Below are positions 1 to 12,959 of a stretch of 64,000 bases of DNA, one piece after another (positions within the stretch are counted from its first letter, which is position 1; each line of letters opens with the position of its first letter). This DNA comes from Odiellus spinosus (taxonomy: Eukaryota; Arthropoda; Arachnida; Opiliones; Phalangiidae): the NCBI GenBank assembly GCA_963920705.1, contig OY987238.1, forward strand, positions 13,696,183 through 13,760,182, written 5' to 3'. The notes below the pieces were generated by a model that was not told the origin of the DNA, made no database searches, and was given only the letters and a program-made list of their open reading frames with translations. The position numbers and the translations under genes were made by a program.

Positions 1-430
1 TTTTTAGAAATGTGTAAATAATGTTGCAATGAAGCTAACATTCACGCGGATTGATATGAAATGTAAAAATCGATTGGAAGAAAAATAGATCATCCATAAT
101 TATCGCGAATGGTTAATATGGTCCTATTCTTTGTCTGCCATTTCCTATTTTTAATTATTGACAAGACTATCCTTTAGTTAATGATATATACCAAGAAGTA
201 ATTTATTTTACCCAAGAATGAATAAAGATGCGAGTTTAGTATTCCTATTACTTCTAACGTTTCTTTATTGCTTCAAAACTATAAAACAATTGATATTTAG
301 TTCCCCCCTCTATGAACCCTAGAAAAAGGTTAATAGAGTAAATATTATATATTGTACGCTTGTTTTTACAAGATAACTTAATTAGTTTGTGTAGCAAGGA
401 TTTGACAGATGTTTTTAGGTATATACACAA

Positions 431-656
431 GAGCTACGGTCACACTAGCATTTCTAAATCGATTTGAAACGGTAAAATCAAACCCATGTTCATATCACGC
501 GTTATCTTTATAAATCGATTTATTATAGCTTCATTTATCGGTTGTTGAAACCAAATCGGTTCCCGAAGCAGTTTCGAGAAATCTAATCAAATCGATTCGA
601 GAAAAGACGTTTTGAAACGGTTTAAATCGATTCCAAGGCCTAATATGAACGCGGCT
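431..656 (-). mobile_element. Family C MITE
   Basis: Termini AGCTACGGTCACACTAG and CTAATATGAACGCGGCT form an imperfect inverted repeat that continues through ATCGATTTGAAACGG / CCGTTT..AAATCGAT. The interior is rich in AAATCGATTT motifs and holds CGGTTGTTGAAACC and CGAAGCAGTTTCGAGAAATC. Confidence 0.75.
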
Positions 657-827
657 AAGGATATGTGAAAACACAGAGCACTATATGAGTATCGATTTGT
701 AATAATAAGTATATGGAACTCGTACATAATTGATGAACGCGCAGAGTGGGGCTGGGTGGGAGAAATATCGCGTTATTTGAATTATTTCTGAAACGTAATT
801 AAAGATAATTTTAATACGAATGGTAGG

Positions 828-1104
828 ACTTTCTGGATTAAGTACTTATACGAAAATGACCGCGCGAAAGTGACCTTATCACGCGCGAGGCTCTATAATA
901 TTCAGTGATGACGTAATATTTTTGGGAATTTTTATTTTAAAAATGTCGAAAATGACGATTATTAAAAATGTATTTTTAGTGTCGCTGTAATTTTGTTCTA
1001 TGACATATGTATATATATTTCGAATCGTTTTTTAACGATCTTTCCGAAAATATGACTCAATTTATATTTGGAGCTCATGATTCCTGTGACAGCCTCACTT
1101 TAAA
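828..1104 (+). mobile_element. Family A copy, one arm
   Basis: Begins in CTTTCTGGATTAAGTACTT, has the central GTGATGACGTA block and the ATCGTTTTTTAACGAT palindrome, and ends ACAGCCTCACT followed by TTAA. The left terminal arm is missing. Confidence 0.75.
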
Positions 1105-1865
1105 AATTAAAAATCGTCTAAAAGTTTTTTATTATAATTTGAGATTCAATATGAATACATAAAACACTTTTAACTTAACTTTTAAATACAAATTAACATA
1201 AAACCTTATTATAAAATGAAATTTCATATTCATGACGTCTTGTTCTCGGTAAAGAAATCCACGTGATCGACTTTGAAATGAATACAAACTCTCATCTTTA
1301 AAATTAAATCAAAAATTTTATTTTTACAAAGAAAGCTTTTAATTTTTTAAAACAATTGTGTTTTTAAATATAATGAGCTTGATAATACAACAATATCTTT
1401 GAATATAGATCTTAAAATTATATAAAAATCTAAATAAAGATGATTCTCTCCTATAGCAGCTGTTTTTTTCCAAGAAAATAGCGTGGATTTCTTAATATAT
1501 ACGGCACTTTTTTTTTTCCGGAGAACGTCGGCGATATCTTATTAAAAATTCGTTTGGAAATAAAATTGGAAACTTTTTATGTTAATTCTAGTTAGTGCTT
1601 ACGTTAGCTTTGATGCCTCCCGCCAATTTCCTTTTTGAATATTCACAAAAACAGCGGGACGATTTTAGTATGAACCTAAAACAAAAATACAGAATTACAA
1701 AAATGTTTAGAAATTTTGCTTCCCAACTGTGCAAAAGTGCAAGGCTTTTTAACTAGAAATTCTCAGGAAATTTCAAGTAGATTTTTAATAATAATATAAG
1801 TAGTATTAGCAGAAATACATAATTAAACTAGAAAAAGTAAATTTTTTCCGATATAGGGAGTCAGC
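1105..1865. other. AT-rich intergenic DNA
   Basis: No coding frame or repeat recognised. The first 430 bases of the window are similar. Confidence 0.5.
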
Positions 1866-1921
1866 ATGGGAGATATTGATACGTCAGAGGTTTCTATCTC
1901 TCACCTCGGTGTCATCCCCCT

Positions 1922-2007
1922 GAGGGAGTTACAGTATTCACCCTTGCAACCCCTCCCCCTTAGTGAGGGAGTTACAGTATTCACCCTTGCAACCCCTCCC
2001 CCAGTAA
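1922..2007 (+). repeat. 43-bp tandem duplication
   Basis: Two near-identical copies of GAGGGAGTTACAGTATTCAC followed by CCTTGCAACCCCTCCCCC. Unusually C-rich for this region. Confidence 0.85.
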
Positions 2008-2046
2008 GGGGGTTCCATGACGTCAGGCTTTCTTTCCCCTTTCCCC

Positions 2047-2360
2047 TAAAGTACTTTTACTAAAAAAACCGCGCGAAAGTAACCATATCACTGGTGTAAG
2101 AACGTGCGAGAATCAACTGTAGGCGAATTAAAACAATAGCGAAATCACGCGACCATATAGTGATGACGTAGATTGCGGGGAATTTTAATTTTAAAAATTT
2201 CGAAAATGGCGATTATAAAATATGTGTTTTTACTGTCGCTGTAATTTTGTTCTATGACATATGTATATATATTTTGAATCGTTTTTTAACGATCAACCCG
2301 AAAATATGACTCAATTTCCATTTGGAGTTCGTGAAAAGTCTGTAACAAAAGCATTTTAAA
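2047..2360 (+). mobile_element. Family A copy, one arm
   Basis: Shares the centre (GCGAGAATCAACTGTAGGCG) and right arm with the copies at 32.5 and 47.1 kb. The terminal CCTCACT is eroded (GTAACAAAAGCATTTTAA). Confidence 0.7.
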
Positions 2361-5150
2361 ATTGTGGGAAAATTCTAAAGGATTCTAATACTAAGGATAT
2401 AAATTAATTACTTAAATTCTTAAAATTTCTCACGCGAGAGATACTTGAATCGTGTAATGTAAAGGCGTAAAAACGTTATATAGTGTTGTTCATTTCGTTA
2501 TGGGTATAAGTTTTCGATTTAACCTATGACCTTTAGATAATCTCCCCCGCACTCGTTACGTCTTTAGCATTCTGGTAATTAAAGTAAAGAAATATTGTTA
2601 AAAATTTCACTAAGAGATTCTCTGAGCGATAATAGTAAGCCTCGCTAATAAGGCAATAAATATCAGCGAATCATAAAATGTAATAATTTCACCGTGAAAT
2701 GTATTCAAAAATAATTTCTATGATAGACCTGTTTCGATTCAGTATCAGTAGTAATTCGGCACTTAAATTTATTAGTATTATCAAAGGCTAATCTTTCTAA
2801 CGCTCGTATTGTCTACAGAAAGGCCCTATTTTAAAGGGAGACCATTAAAGAAAATTAAATAAGCAATATCGAAAGCGAGACAACCAAAATTTGCAATTTA
2901 AAGGCGAACAAATATAAAATTCAATTAGAAATGAGCCCCCCTGGCATCGAACTGATAAACTTTAGGAGTTTCGGTTGCTAGGCTATGTTGAGAAATAAGT
3001 GGACCCATGAACAAAGACCCCTTGGTCTGAAATAAACTGATCCATGACCAGGACACGTCGTCTGCTAGGCTAAAATAAATTGTAGTTCAAACTGGACCAC
3101 GCAATTTTTAGATTGGGCATTTACCCTATGACACCGCCTTATTTATCACGCTGTGGTAAGCCTAAATGTGGTTTGCTTTTCTTGTCCCACGCAATTCGAC
3201 AATAATTTAGCCTGCATTGTTTGCCACTAGATGACTCTTATGATTGGCATCTCTTGTTGGGGTTTTTCTACCCCTATTGAGAGACGTATCGTTATTTACA
3301 GCATTAATAAGTGTTATGTAATCACTAGTTAAATAACAACTCTTTTAATAGTCATTGGCCGCTTGACGACTGCTATTTTTAGCCAGAACTTGCCCATGAC
3401 ATCACGTCCTGCCATCTAGGAGAGAAATAGAAAAATAAGCTATTGATATCTAGTAGATTTTATTATCGTATTTAGCGTGCCTTTACTTTTCTTAGTTACG
3501 GTTCTCTATAAGTTTCCACCCCCTCGTTGGCTTATTTTATTGAAAAATTGGCCGCGCCATGAGGTTAATTCAATCTTGGGCCGGTGAATGTGGTTGAACG
3601 GCATTACCCTTATTACATAAAGCATATCCACGCAGTCTACGCGTGAAGGAGTAAAGATTCTAGCCGGTGGTCGATCTCTCACGATCACGGTTCACGAAAT
3701 GGCGTGCCCAATCACTCCCACATCGCCTCGGGTCGATCATCGCACCGTCTCTATCTCAAAGATATATCCCAAATCGACATACAAGAATAACGAGTCAGAA
3801 ACAAAGACTATATTAGAAACATTTTCTGCATGGACTAGCGAACAATGTTTAGAAGATATGTAGTTATAATTGAAATCGATAAACATACACCTAAATTAGC
3901 ATAATTAGCGGACGAATTTATACAAAATTTACGTCTTTACGTAGGTCGTAAATATGCGACCCTTTCGACGTCAAATTGTCTATTCTCGAAGCAGACGACG
4001 TTTTCTTGTACCTTAGTACATAATCTTAACCTCATAATGATCTAAAATAATTTTCCAGTTGCTTTTTTGTATAATTTATAATAATATTTATATATTTTTG
4101 ATATTGTGTAGCAGACGATATTTCAGTGGGAATTTGTATAACTTTATTTGTTAATATATATGAATCTGAAATTAGTTCATAGGTTATATCTGTCGTCGTA
4201 GACCCGGCCTTTTTAAGTGGCTTTTTACACTTTCCGGTCATGTAGTCGCGTCGTTCATCGCGTAATTAATTTTGATTGAAATGTCGAAATATTGTGAGTT
4301 AACTATCCAAATTAATCGGTATTAGTTAGTTTAAGTAGTCTAGTTTGTGATTTTGTCAAAAATATGACCTGATTATCTCGGAATTCTATCGAAATAAGTA
4401 ATAATCTGATTGTGCAATGAGGCTTGATCGAAATCTAAGCTTTTGACCCCCTATTAGGGATTGTGCAAATGGGGTGATGAAGTGAAATATTCTATGGAAT
4501 TTTCGAATGCTACTTATATCATATGGTGAGTTTTAGCTTATTTTAAATATTATAATTTCGATATTAATAAACGATTATAATAAGACTTAAAATAATAACA
4601 GTTAAATTATACTCTTTTAGCTTTAAATGCTTTTAAGAAAGACGTCTGAACTTCTTAATTATGATATTTTAATAGTAAAACAGACGATTTTTAACTTAAA
4701 CTTAGTTATTAACTATAAATCCTTGTTTGAAATGGTCTTTATTCCATTAGTCTGTGGTGTATTAGGTATATTTAAGCTATTTGAGGAGACTGGTTGTGAT
4801 GGCTCGAAAAAACAGGTGCTTTTCGAGTTAGATAGTCATGTCTTTTGCGTAATTATTTGGCCCCTTTCAATACGCTATAACTATAATTATTTCCACCTCG
4901 AGTTTGCATTACGTCCAAGTATAGCCTCCCTATATATCTAAGTCAGCAAATATTGGTTATAACTGGTAGTCTAGCTTTGAATATGGTACCAATTGTAAGC
5001 GAAAATACCTACCCTCTCGCTATTATATTAAAGAGATAATATTAACACCTGCTTTCAAGCTGTATTGGTGTACTAGAAATATCAAAACCAAGAAAACCCT
5101 AATGTTTTGGTGTCAAACGATTGGCGGTTAAAAATATTTATCTCTATTTG
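2361..5150. other. Intergenic DNA without recognised features
   Basis: Short frames at 3506-3688, 4032-4241 and 4627-4941 show no domain, splice or codon signal. Weak similarity of about 3975-4330 to 49020-49260 (GCAGACGA, GATATTAGTTAGTT) hints at an old repeat. Confidence 0.5.
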
Positions 5151-5154
5151 AGAA

Positions 5155-5485
5155 ATTGAGAATGAAATATTAATCTAGAAATAAATTTAAAACTTACCAT
5201 CAAAATAGGCTTAGCTGAATTCATGGAAATATCCGGAACTCCCCATATTATAAGGACTAGCGACCAATGACATTGATCGATGGCTCTTATATGGCGAATA
5301 CAGGATCTCTATGATCATTGTGATTGGTTGCTAGACCTTATACGCGAGGAAATCAGGAAATCTCCATGAATCCAGCTAAGCCTATTTTGATGGTAAGTTT
5401 TAAATTTATTCCTAGTTTAATCTTTGGTGGATTAAACGATAAGCAATCGATAAAAATGCACTTGTTTTTAGGTTTCATTCTCCTT
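5155..5485. mobile_element. Family H copy, left end eroded
   Basis: Inverted arms AAAACTTACCATCAAAATAGG / CCTATTTTGATGGTAAG around a centre with inverted GACTAGCGACCAATG / TTGGTTGCTAGACC. The right end TTTCATTCTCCTT precedes TTAA (5486-5489). Confidence 0.65.
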
Positions 5486-5550
5486 TTAAAATATATTTTT
5501 ATATTACAACGTTATTTCGTAAAATATCATGCGATATTTTTTAGCAGCGT

Positions 5551-5733
5551 TCACACTACAGACTTTGATATCGTTTTTAACCGTTTTGTAAAGGTTAAAA
5601 TAGAAAATGTTTGGGTTTACTGTAGAGATCTATTGTCCAAAAATGTAATTATTAGCTTTAAAAATCGATTTGAACATCCGAAACGGTTTGAAAACGGTTC
5701 CAAAGTGTCTAGTGTGAACGTAGTTTTTGTAAA
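5551..5733. mobile_element. Family E MITE
   Basis: Inverted termini GCGTTCACACTACAGACTTTG and CCAAAGTGTCTAGTGTGAACG. The interior has CGTTTTGTAAAGG and GAAACGGTTTGAAAACGG. E termini resemble those of C (GTTCACACTA / GTTCATACTA). Confidence 0.7.
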
Positions 5734-6093
5734 AGAAGGTTAGTGTCCGACCAAAAGATTTGGAAATCGCCCGGCATGAAATAATCGAATTCGAATGCGG
5801 AAAAAAAATGTGTACAAGTCATTTCGAAATTTTTAAAATTTTATTTCATATATGAACAATGGTATTGAAATTTCTAGAAAACTTGAGAAAGTTTAGGCGG
5901 AAGTTTTCGACGGTGTCAAAATGAGACGATGAGAAATGACGAACCTTGAGTATTTAGCCAAAGTCTTATTATACCAATCTCTCGTCACTCTCCCAACTAA
6001 TAAGGAAATCTTTATATTATAAACCACTTTGAATGCCAAGATATTTTTTGGTTAAAGGGATAATGCAATCTAAAAACAGAAGCCGATGAAACC

Positions 6094-6429
6094 AGAAGCC
6101 GATGAAACCCTCCTTTGAAGTCTACTACTCTAATGTTCCATATAGCACGCCTCTCTGTATGGGTGAAATTCACGATTTTACGTGATCGGTGGGGTCCTAC
6201 TTCATACCCCCTGTCTACGGAAAATTGGAAATTCTCTCTCTCCACAAACGACGACGTTTTTTTGACGAACTCCGAGGCTGCTGGAGATATTCGCTCGACG
6301 AACTCCCGCTCCGAAAATATCTACCGTTAGGAGGCGTACGAATCGCGCTTTTTGAAACTAACCCATACAGAGAGGGGTAGACAAGACCAGGGAGTAATAG
6401 ACTTCAAAGGAGGGTTTCATCGGCTTCTG
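6094..6429. mobile_element. Family G MITE with ~31-bp inverted ends
   Basis: Left AGAAGCCGATGAAACCCTCC continuing into TTTGAAGTCTA; right is the inverse, ending GGTTTCATCGGCTTCT. A second inner pair, CCTCTCTGTATGGGT / ACCCATACAGAGAGG, lies inside. The first 16 bp also occur once more directly upstream (6078-6093). Confidence 0.75.
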
Positions 6430-6659
6430 ATCAAACTGATATTCAAATCGCCAGAAATCGTTTTAATCGTCTTGCGTTCACGCATTATCTTTATAAATCG
6501 ATTTATCGTAGCTTCATCTATCGGTTGTTGAAACCGAAGCAGTTTCGAGCAATCGAATCAAATCGATTCGAGAAAAGACGGTTTCCCGTTCACATGACTT
6601 TAGCGAAACGTTTTTTAAACGGTTTAAATCGATTCCAAGGCCTAGTATGAACGAGGCTC
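6430..6659 (-). mobile_element. Family C MITE, inserted in H
   Basis: Same interior as other C copies, ending CTAGTATGAACGAGGCT. Its other end adjoins G directly. Confidence 0.65.
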
Positions 6660-7269
6660 AAGTGATAGACCCTAATCCACCATTAAAAAAAATCACAAAC
6701 GAATATCTTTGCTAGATTCATGGAAATCCTGAATTTCTTCAAATTGATTGGTCAGCGACCAATCAGAAAGAACCCTCCATGAGACTTCCAATGTAACATT
6801 TGATTGGACGAAGAAATTCATGCTCCATGAATCCAGTTAGGCCTATTTTGACGGTGAGTTTTAAATTTATTTCTAGTTTAATATTTGTTTGTTTGTTAAA
6901 GTTTTTACTTTTGGATTAGATATATTTAAACGATAAGGTTCCATTCTCCCTTTAAGTCATTTTAAGCTATAAGATTAGAGAAAAGCCTATTTACCTTTAA
7001 ATATTTTTACACCAGCTATAGAGCAATAACAGAGAGGTTTCTCAACAACTATCTTTATATAGATGTAGTAATCTTTGAATAGCATATTATAATCTCTTAC
7101 TCCACGTAATTTGGAAAAAATATCCCATATACGAAATATGATTTTTAGTTAACTATAAGAGCAATTTTCAATTTCAGTAAATTCTTTTAAAAAATCATAA
7201 AATTACCCAAGTTTCTTTTGAAAAATATAAGTTTTTGAAAGATATTTAATATCGTTAAAAATAATTTGA

Positions 7270-8260
7270 TATATAATTCTCATCAACCAATGGCAGCCCG
7301 CTTTATTTGATTAAAAGTTTTATCAAAATTCATGAAATCACCTATAAGTTCCTTAAAAAAATCAGAAAAAGAATTGAGCTACGTTCACACTACAGACTTT
7401 GAAAACGTTTTAAACCGTTTTGGAAAGGTCAGATAATAAAATTTTGGGGTCACCCGTGTAGACCTTTTATCAAGAAACCAAATTAATATTTAAAAAAGTC
7501 GATTTCACGACTCGAAACGGTTTCAAAGTGTCAAGTCTGAACGTAGCTTTAGAAAGATAAAATAATATTAACCAATAGCAGTGTTTTATTTTTGATAGAA
7601 TTTTTCATCGACAAGTATTCAATGAATCATAATATCTGTATTTTTGAGGCTTTTGATATTGATAAGAAAAACGTAAGATAACATCTCCACCAATCGCGGC
7701 GTTTTAAACGTTTTATAAAAAAACAGTCCATCAAAAAATTATTTATCAAATCATCAAAGTTCCTTTAGCAAGATTTGAATTTTCGAGAGGTTTGATGTTG
7801 ATAGTAAGAATTTGAGATAAATCTCCTCAACCAATCACGACGTTTTTAACGTTTGATAAAAATGTTAAATAAAAACTTATTCATCAAATTATCAATGTTC
7901 CTTTAACAAGATTTGAATTTTGAAGAGGTTTGGTGTTGATAGTAAGAATTTGGGATAATTCTTCTCAACCAATCACGACGTTTTTAACGTTTGATAAAAA
8001 CAGTCCATCAAAAAATTATTTATCAAATCATCTAAGTTCCTTTAGCAAGATTTGAATTTTGAAGAGGTTTGGTGTTGATAGTAAGAATTTGAGATAAATT
8101 TTCCCCAACCAATCACGACGTTTTTAAAGTTTGATAGAAATATTTATCAAAAACTTATTCATCATATCATCAATGTTTCTTTAACAAGATTTGAATTTTG
8201 AAGAGGTTTGATGTTGATAGTAAGAATTTGAGATAATTCTTCTCATCCAATCAATTAGAT
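7270..8260 (+). repeat. ~140-bp tandem array
   Basis: Units start at CCAATCACGACG-like sequence at 7689, 7831, 7969, 8109 and 8247 (steps 142, 138, 140, 138). Older units lie at 7275 and 7565, split by an E element. Confidence 0.85.
7381..7551. mobile_element. Family E MITE inside the ~140-bp tandem array
   Basis: CTACGTTCACACTACAGAC ... TCAAGTCTGAACGTAG, 171 bp, with AAATTTTGGGGTCACC in the centre. It separates an early array unit from the next. Confidence 0.7.
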
Positions 8261-9010
8261 TTAAACCTGAATTTTAATCATATTTAATTTATACTCGAAT
8301 GAATTAAACTTCTTAATCAACTCGATAGTTTTAGACATATCTTTATAATGATAGTAACTAAAGTTGTTTACAAAAATTACCTACTTTTCCTAAAAATAAA
8401 ATCAACCCCAGATCTTGATAACAATTATAATAAGACAATGTTTTGACGTCATAAATGGGGCTTCAGGATTTCTTAGAGAATATTTTTGAATTAGCTCCAA
8501 GTTTACCTTTAAGAATTATGTTAACTCCCAATTCTCATGCCCTTTTATTTACCTGTAAACCCGATTTGAAACGTGACTACAGACCCATCTGAGAAACCTC
8601 GAAAAAAACCATGTTCTTTGCCTAAACATATACCTTCTTATAAGGTGTAACTCCGGAAGTTCTAACTTCTACCTTAGAATTAATTTATTTTTGGTTCAAA
8701 CGTTTCTATTTTTCACGTAAAGGGCACGAACTTCTAGGTTTCGTCTCACTTTAAATTTTCATCGCCTTTAAAGCCGGGAGTCACGCTTTTATCAATAAGA
8801 AAACTTAGAGAGATGAATAGGGTTACTATATTTGTACGAAATGTAATTTAAAGTTGTTTCGATTAAGCGTTTAGACTGGCTCTTTCAATCCTTCACCCGT
8901 TGACATTTAAAGAAACTAAGAAACACAACTATAAATGGAAACAATAAACACAAAATTTAAACTTTTAAAGGACCACTTTGGACTAAAACTAGATTTTTTC
9001 TCCTCCCATT
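8261..9010. other. Intergenic DNA without recognised features
   Basis: Nothing supportable between the ~140-bp array and the L element. The stretch 13870-14296 is likewise empty. Confidence 0.5.
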
Positions 9011-9011
9011 A

Positions 9012-9708
9012 TTAATATTATCAAAAGTAAATCACTTAATTTATTCCATAAAAGTAAACAACGCCCCGTACCTTAATACTATCAGGAAAGATTCAGTTTT
9101 ACGTCATCACTTAAAAGTAGACAAAAAAAATCATCACCCCTGTCTGGCTCGAGTGATTTGGACTCTTCCAACGATTTTTTTTTTTTGAGTCGGGAAAAAG
9201 GGACGAATTTTATTACAGGGTTCCCAAAGGTCAGGGAAAACAGGGAATTTGAAAATGAACCAAAAAAGTCAGGGCATTTTAAAATATTTTAAAAAGTCAG
9301 GGAATTTAAAGATCTTTCGAGAAGCCAGGAAATTCCAATCATTATCTGCGCGAAAGATTCTCAGCTGACCGTGTCAGTTGTATAGATTAGAACAAAGATA
9401 CGCGTGCAACAAAGTATGGCGAACGTGATTATATAAAAAATAAAAGGTTAAAAATTGGGCAGTATAGCCGAAACGGTCAGGGAAAATCGTTGGAAAAGGT
9501 CAGGGAAAACCTGGAAAAGTCGGAGAATTTCGATCTGAAAAAACTGGGGCGCTTCCGATTTCAGTATTTACACGTGGCGACTACGGCCGCTAGATTGTCT
9601 GGAATCAGAATCTACTCGTATATTTACCCGGACATTTTGCTGATAATATTACGCTACGGGGCGTTGTTTACTTTTATGGAATCAAGTGATATACTTTTGA
9701 TAATATTA
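9012..9708. mobile_element. Family L element with ~80-bp inverted ends, carrying a B insertion
   Basis: Left arm 9012-9093 (ATTATCAAAAGTAAATCAC ... AAACAACGCCCCGTA) and right arm 9644-9708 are inverse copies. Related one-arm copies are at 38895-39120 and 46440-46640. Confidence 0.7.
9216..9546 (+). mobile_element. Family B repeat (GTCAGGGAAAA motifs), inserted in L
   Basis: Starts CAGGGTTCCC, then repeated GTCAGGGAA motifs at both ends and a unique middle (GATTCTCAGCTGACCGTGTC). About 300 bp matches 15347-15650. The frame at 9490-9732 crosses the end of B into L and is not a gene. Confidence 0.75.
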
Positions 9709-9999
9709 GTCTGTATTCTCAAAGGAGCATAGTACCCGTTTAAATGAAAAGGACTCGCGAGTGAAAAATAAAGCACCTTTTACGGGGAACTCAGTTTAAA
9801 GCACGGAGGAGAGTGGGGGTCAATAAGAGGGGTCACGTGTTCTCGGTACACCTTTCCGTATCAGAGTTTTTTACGTTCCCATGAAACTTTTTCACCGTTC
9901 GCTCATCGGGGGTGAAAGCCTCTATGACACCTTCCAATTTTATTTTTCCCAAACTTACCTTGGCGTTAAAACTTTATTTAAATTCTGATTTTAAATTAT

Positions 10000-11165
10000 G
10001 TTCACTTATAGTTTGTAAGAACTATTTTCATCTATATTATAATTCATATTGTGTATTAATACGCCAAGGGTTTCGCTATATTGTAAATAAATAATGACCT
10101 ATATTTAGATGTATATAATATGTTCTATGATTTACTTTTAACGGATCAGTTATTTCCAGGCCACTAATCTTTAAATTTATTATTATTTCGTGTTAGTGAG
10201 CCTTGGAGTTCCTATTATGTTTAATAATTGGATAAGATTTACTTAATCTTAATTAGATATTATCCGTTTGATTAAAAATAAACTATTACACGTTCGAGTT
10301 AATTTATTCAACGATAATATATGATGAAGGAATATTAATTTTTATCCAAAAATGGCAATTTATCCTAGAAAATTATTCGAATTATAATTTGGATAAGAAC
10401 AATTTGAAAATCTATTTTCGTGGAAAATTAATAAATTGAAATTAAACCTAATTGTTAGGTTTTATTTATTTTCTTGGAAATGTAATCGAGTTTTCTAGAA
10501 TTTTCCATAATTTTCTACATTTTTCTATAATTTTCCGAAATTTTCCAGGATTTTTTCTAGACTTTTATAGAATTTTCCATAATTTTCTAGAATTTTCCAT
10601 AACTTTCTAGAATTTTCCATAACTTTCTAGAATTTTCCATAACTTTCTAGAATTTTCCATAATTTTCTAGAATTTTCCATAATTTTCTAGAATTTTCCAT
10701 AATTTTCTAGAATTTTCCATAATTTTCTAGAATTTTCCATAATTTTCTAGAATTTTCCATAATTTTTTAGAATTTTCCATAATTTTCCATAATTTTCTAG
10801 AAATTTCCATAATTTTCTAGAAATTTCCATAATTTTCTAGAAATTTCCATAATTTTCTAGAAATTTCCATAATTTTTCTAAAATTTTTCTAGATTTACTA
10901 GAAATTCCATTATTTTCCAAAATATTTCAGAACTTTTCCAGACTTTTCTATAACTTTCGAGCCCTTTCCATAAATTTCTAGAACTCTCCAGGCTTTTCTG
11001 AAAGCTTCTAGAACATTCTGGGATCGTAAATTCTAAATTAAAAGTGTTTGATAAGAATAATCCTTTACAATTAATTAAAATATATTTTAATTAACAAATA
11101 ATTAATCCTAAAATAAAATATTTTAAACAACAGATCAATTAGATAAATATTGAATTTTTATCCCC
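10000..11165 (+). repeat. Family K old dispersed repeat, copy 1
   Basis: Diverged similarity to 50390-51460, including ATTATCCGTTTGATTAAAA, CGAGTTAA-TTATTC and AATCCTAAAATAAAATAT in the same order. The 20-bp minisatellite has expanded inside this copy only. Confidence 0.5.
10540..10900 (+). repeat. 20-bp minisatellite
   Basis: About 16 near-identical copies of TCTAGAATTTTCCATAATTT, with degenerate copies on either side (10483-11010). Late units carry AAATTTCC for GAATTTTCC. Confidence 0.95.
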
Positions 11166-11956
11166 CATACTAAAGATTAATGATTTTATAATACAATGAC
11201 ACGTGTTTGGTATCAAAATAGGTTTGATTTTTATTAATAGACCATTTCATTTCAAAATCGAACCAGCTGGGGTCTCGCCTTAACCAGGATTAAAATCTAA
11301 TCTAAAATAAAAATTCAACACTGTAGGATAGGTATGAATGAATGTTGCTTCAATATTTGATAGAATTACTCTATGAAGGCGCGGTAGATTAAGTTTGTAC
11401 GCTTTTACGCGTGTGGCTGGTAGATTTTTATAGACTATATTTTAACTATAGGGTCTGGAGTAGAGATCGTGACTCATTAATATGAAAATTAATTCTATAA
11501 TCGAGCTACTAAGGTACTTACCCGATTAAGATAGATAATATAAGTCTATGGCTTATCAAAAACTTAACTAATCGTTTTTTAGCCTCTCACGCCATGTATA
11601 ACAAATCTTATATCTATAATATAACACCGGATTCATTTTCCACCCCAAATTTTTTATTAACTCATTTTACAAACACGATTGTTAGAAACTATTTTCATCT
11701 TCAATTAGATTTAACATTTTGTATTAATCCGCGTTTACTTCGTAATAGTTTGCAATTATTCTAGAATTAATGTGTAATAATTTCATAGTTTTCCAATATT
11801 AAATTCCTCCCTCGCCAAAAATTAAAGGTAGTATGAAATGGTTACAAAAATAATTTTTTCGAACTCTTACATTTTGAATATGATAATATCTAAAATTTAT
11901 CTTTGTAGTTTAGTTTTGGAAGGTAATTAACTTTAATTTTCATACGAGAGGTAGTT

Positions 11957-12205
11957 GACTTTGTAGTTAAAGTACTTTTACGAAAAAGACCGCGTGAAAA
12001 CGACCCTATCACGTGCTAGAACTGTAGGCTCTACACGCGACCATAATGATGACGTAGTATTTCGAGGAAAATTTAATTTTAAAAATTTCGAAAATATAAT
12101 TTTTTAATGTCGCTGTAATTTTATTCTATGACATATGTATATATATTTTGAATCGTTTTTTAACGATCAACCCGAAAATATCACTCAATTTCTATTTGGA
12201 ATTAA
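11957..12205 (+). mobile_element. Family A copy, truncated
   Basis: Centre plus most of the right arm. It stops after TATTTGGAATTAA, without the terminal CCTCACT. Confidence 0.7.
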
Positions 12206-12959
12206 TTTTAATTATGTTTTAAATTCCGAAAACAAATTTTCAATTTTTTTTAGCTCGAATTCTTTAAAAAATAAATTTAATTATCGTGTCATACTCCCTT
12301 TATAATGTAGCCAAATTTTCGGTTATATAATATTTATTCCGAGGGCGTAGGTTTTTTCCATTTAATATAATTTTTGCTTCTTTAATTTGAATTCCAATTT
12401 TATCTTCTGATTAATTGAGTAATTTGGGATTAAGGCTTTTATGAATAATTCATTTTTTTTTAAACTTACTTTAGTTATAATTGTATTAATTATATTCGTG
12501 ATAATTGTTGTAAACTAGAAAAAGCTTACGCGTATTAATACACGATGTTAAAAATCATAAGAATAAGAAATAGTTTCGCAAACTGTTCGCGAATTTTCGA
12601 GTTTTGCAAGGTGTGAGATATTATAGGTCTATGACTTATGAATTTGATTTTCGTGTTTAATTGGTCTAAAATATTTTGTTGTTTAATTATAATCGTGTTA
12701 CCCTTAATAATTTTACATTACAAGTGTTTAATTTATGTTAATTACCTGAAAACTAATGATTATTTTCATTTTTATTTGTAGGTTACTGATGCTAATTTGG
12801 AGTCATTCATGATTGAAGTAATGTAAGTTTATATTTTTTTTTTGTGTTTTTTTTAAATCAACATAAAATATTGCCACGTTGATTGGTTACCTTAGAAAAT
12901 TACATATGGTTAGTTAAATTTTGTTTGTTAAATATTTTAAGTTATAGTATTCAATCACT

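Larger units (their letters stand above)
6056..6951. mobile_element. Family H copy interrupted by families G and C
   Basis: Left end AGGGATAATGCAATC follows TTAA (6052-6055); right end CCATTCTCCCT precedes TTAA (6952-6955). H sequence breaks at about 6093 and resumes at about 6668 (CTAATCCACC). G (6094-6429) and C (6430-6659) fill the interval. Confidence 0.65.

Noticed and set aside
2935..3005. tRNA-like stretch (GGCATCGAACTGATAAACTT)
   Set aside because: No cloverleaf or matching acceptor stem could be drawn.
5324..5743. 139-codon frame
   Set aside because: Crosses two unrelated MITEs (H and E). No domain.
9490..9732. 80-codon frame
   Set aside because: Runs from the GTCAGGGAA motifs of a B element into an L arm.
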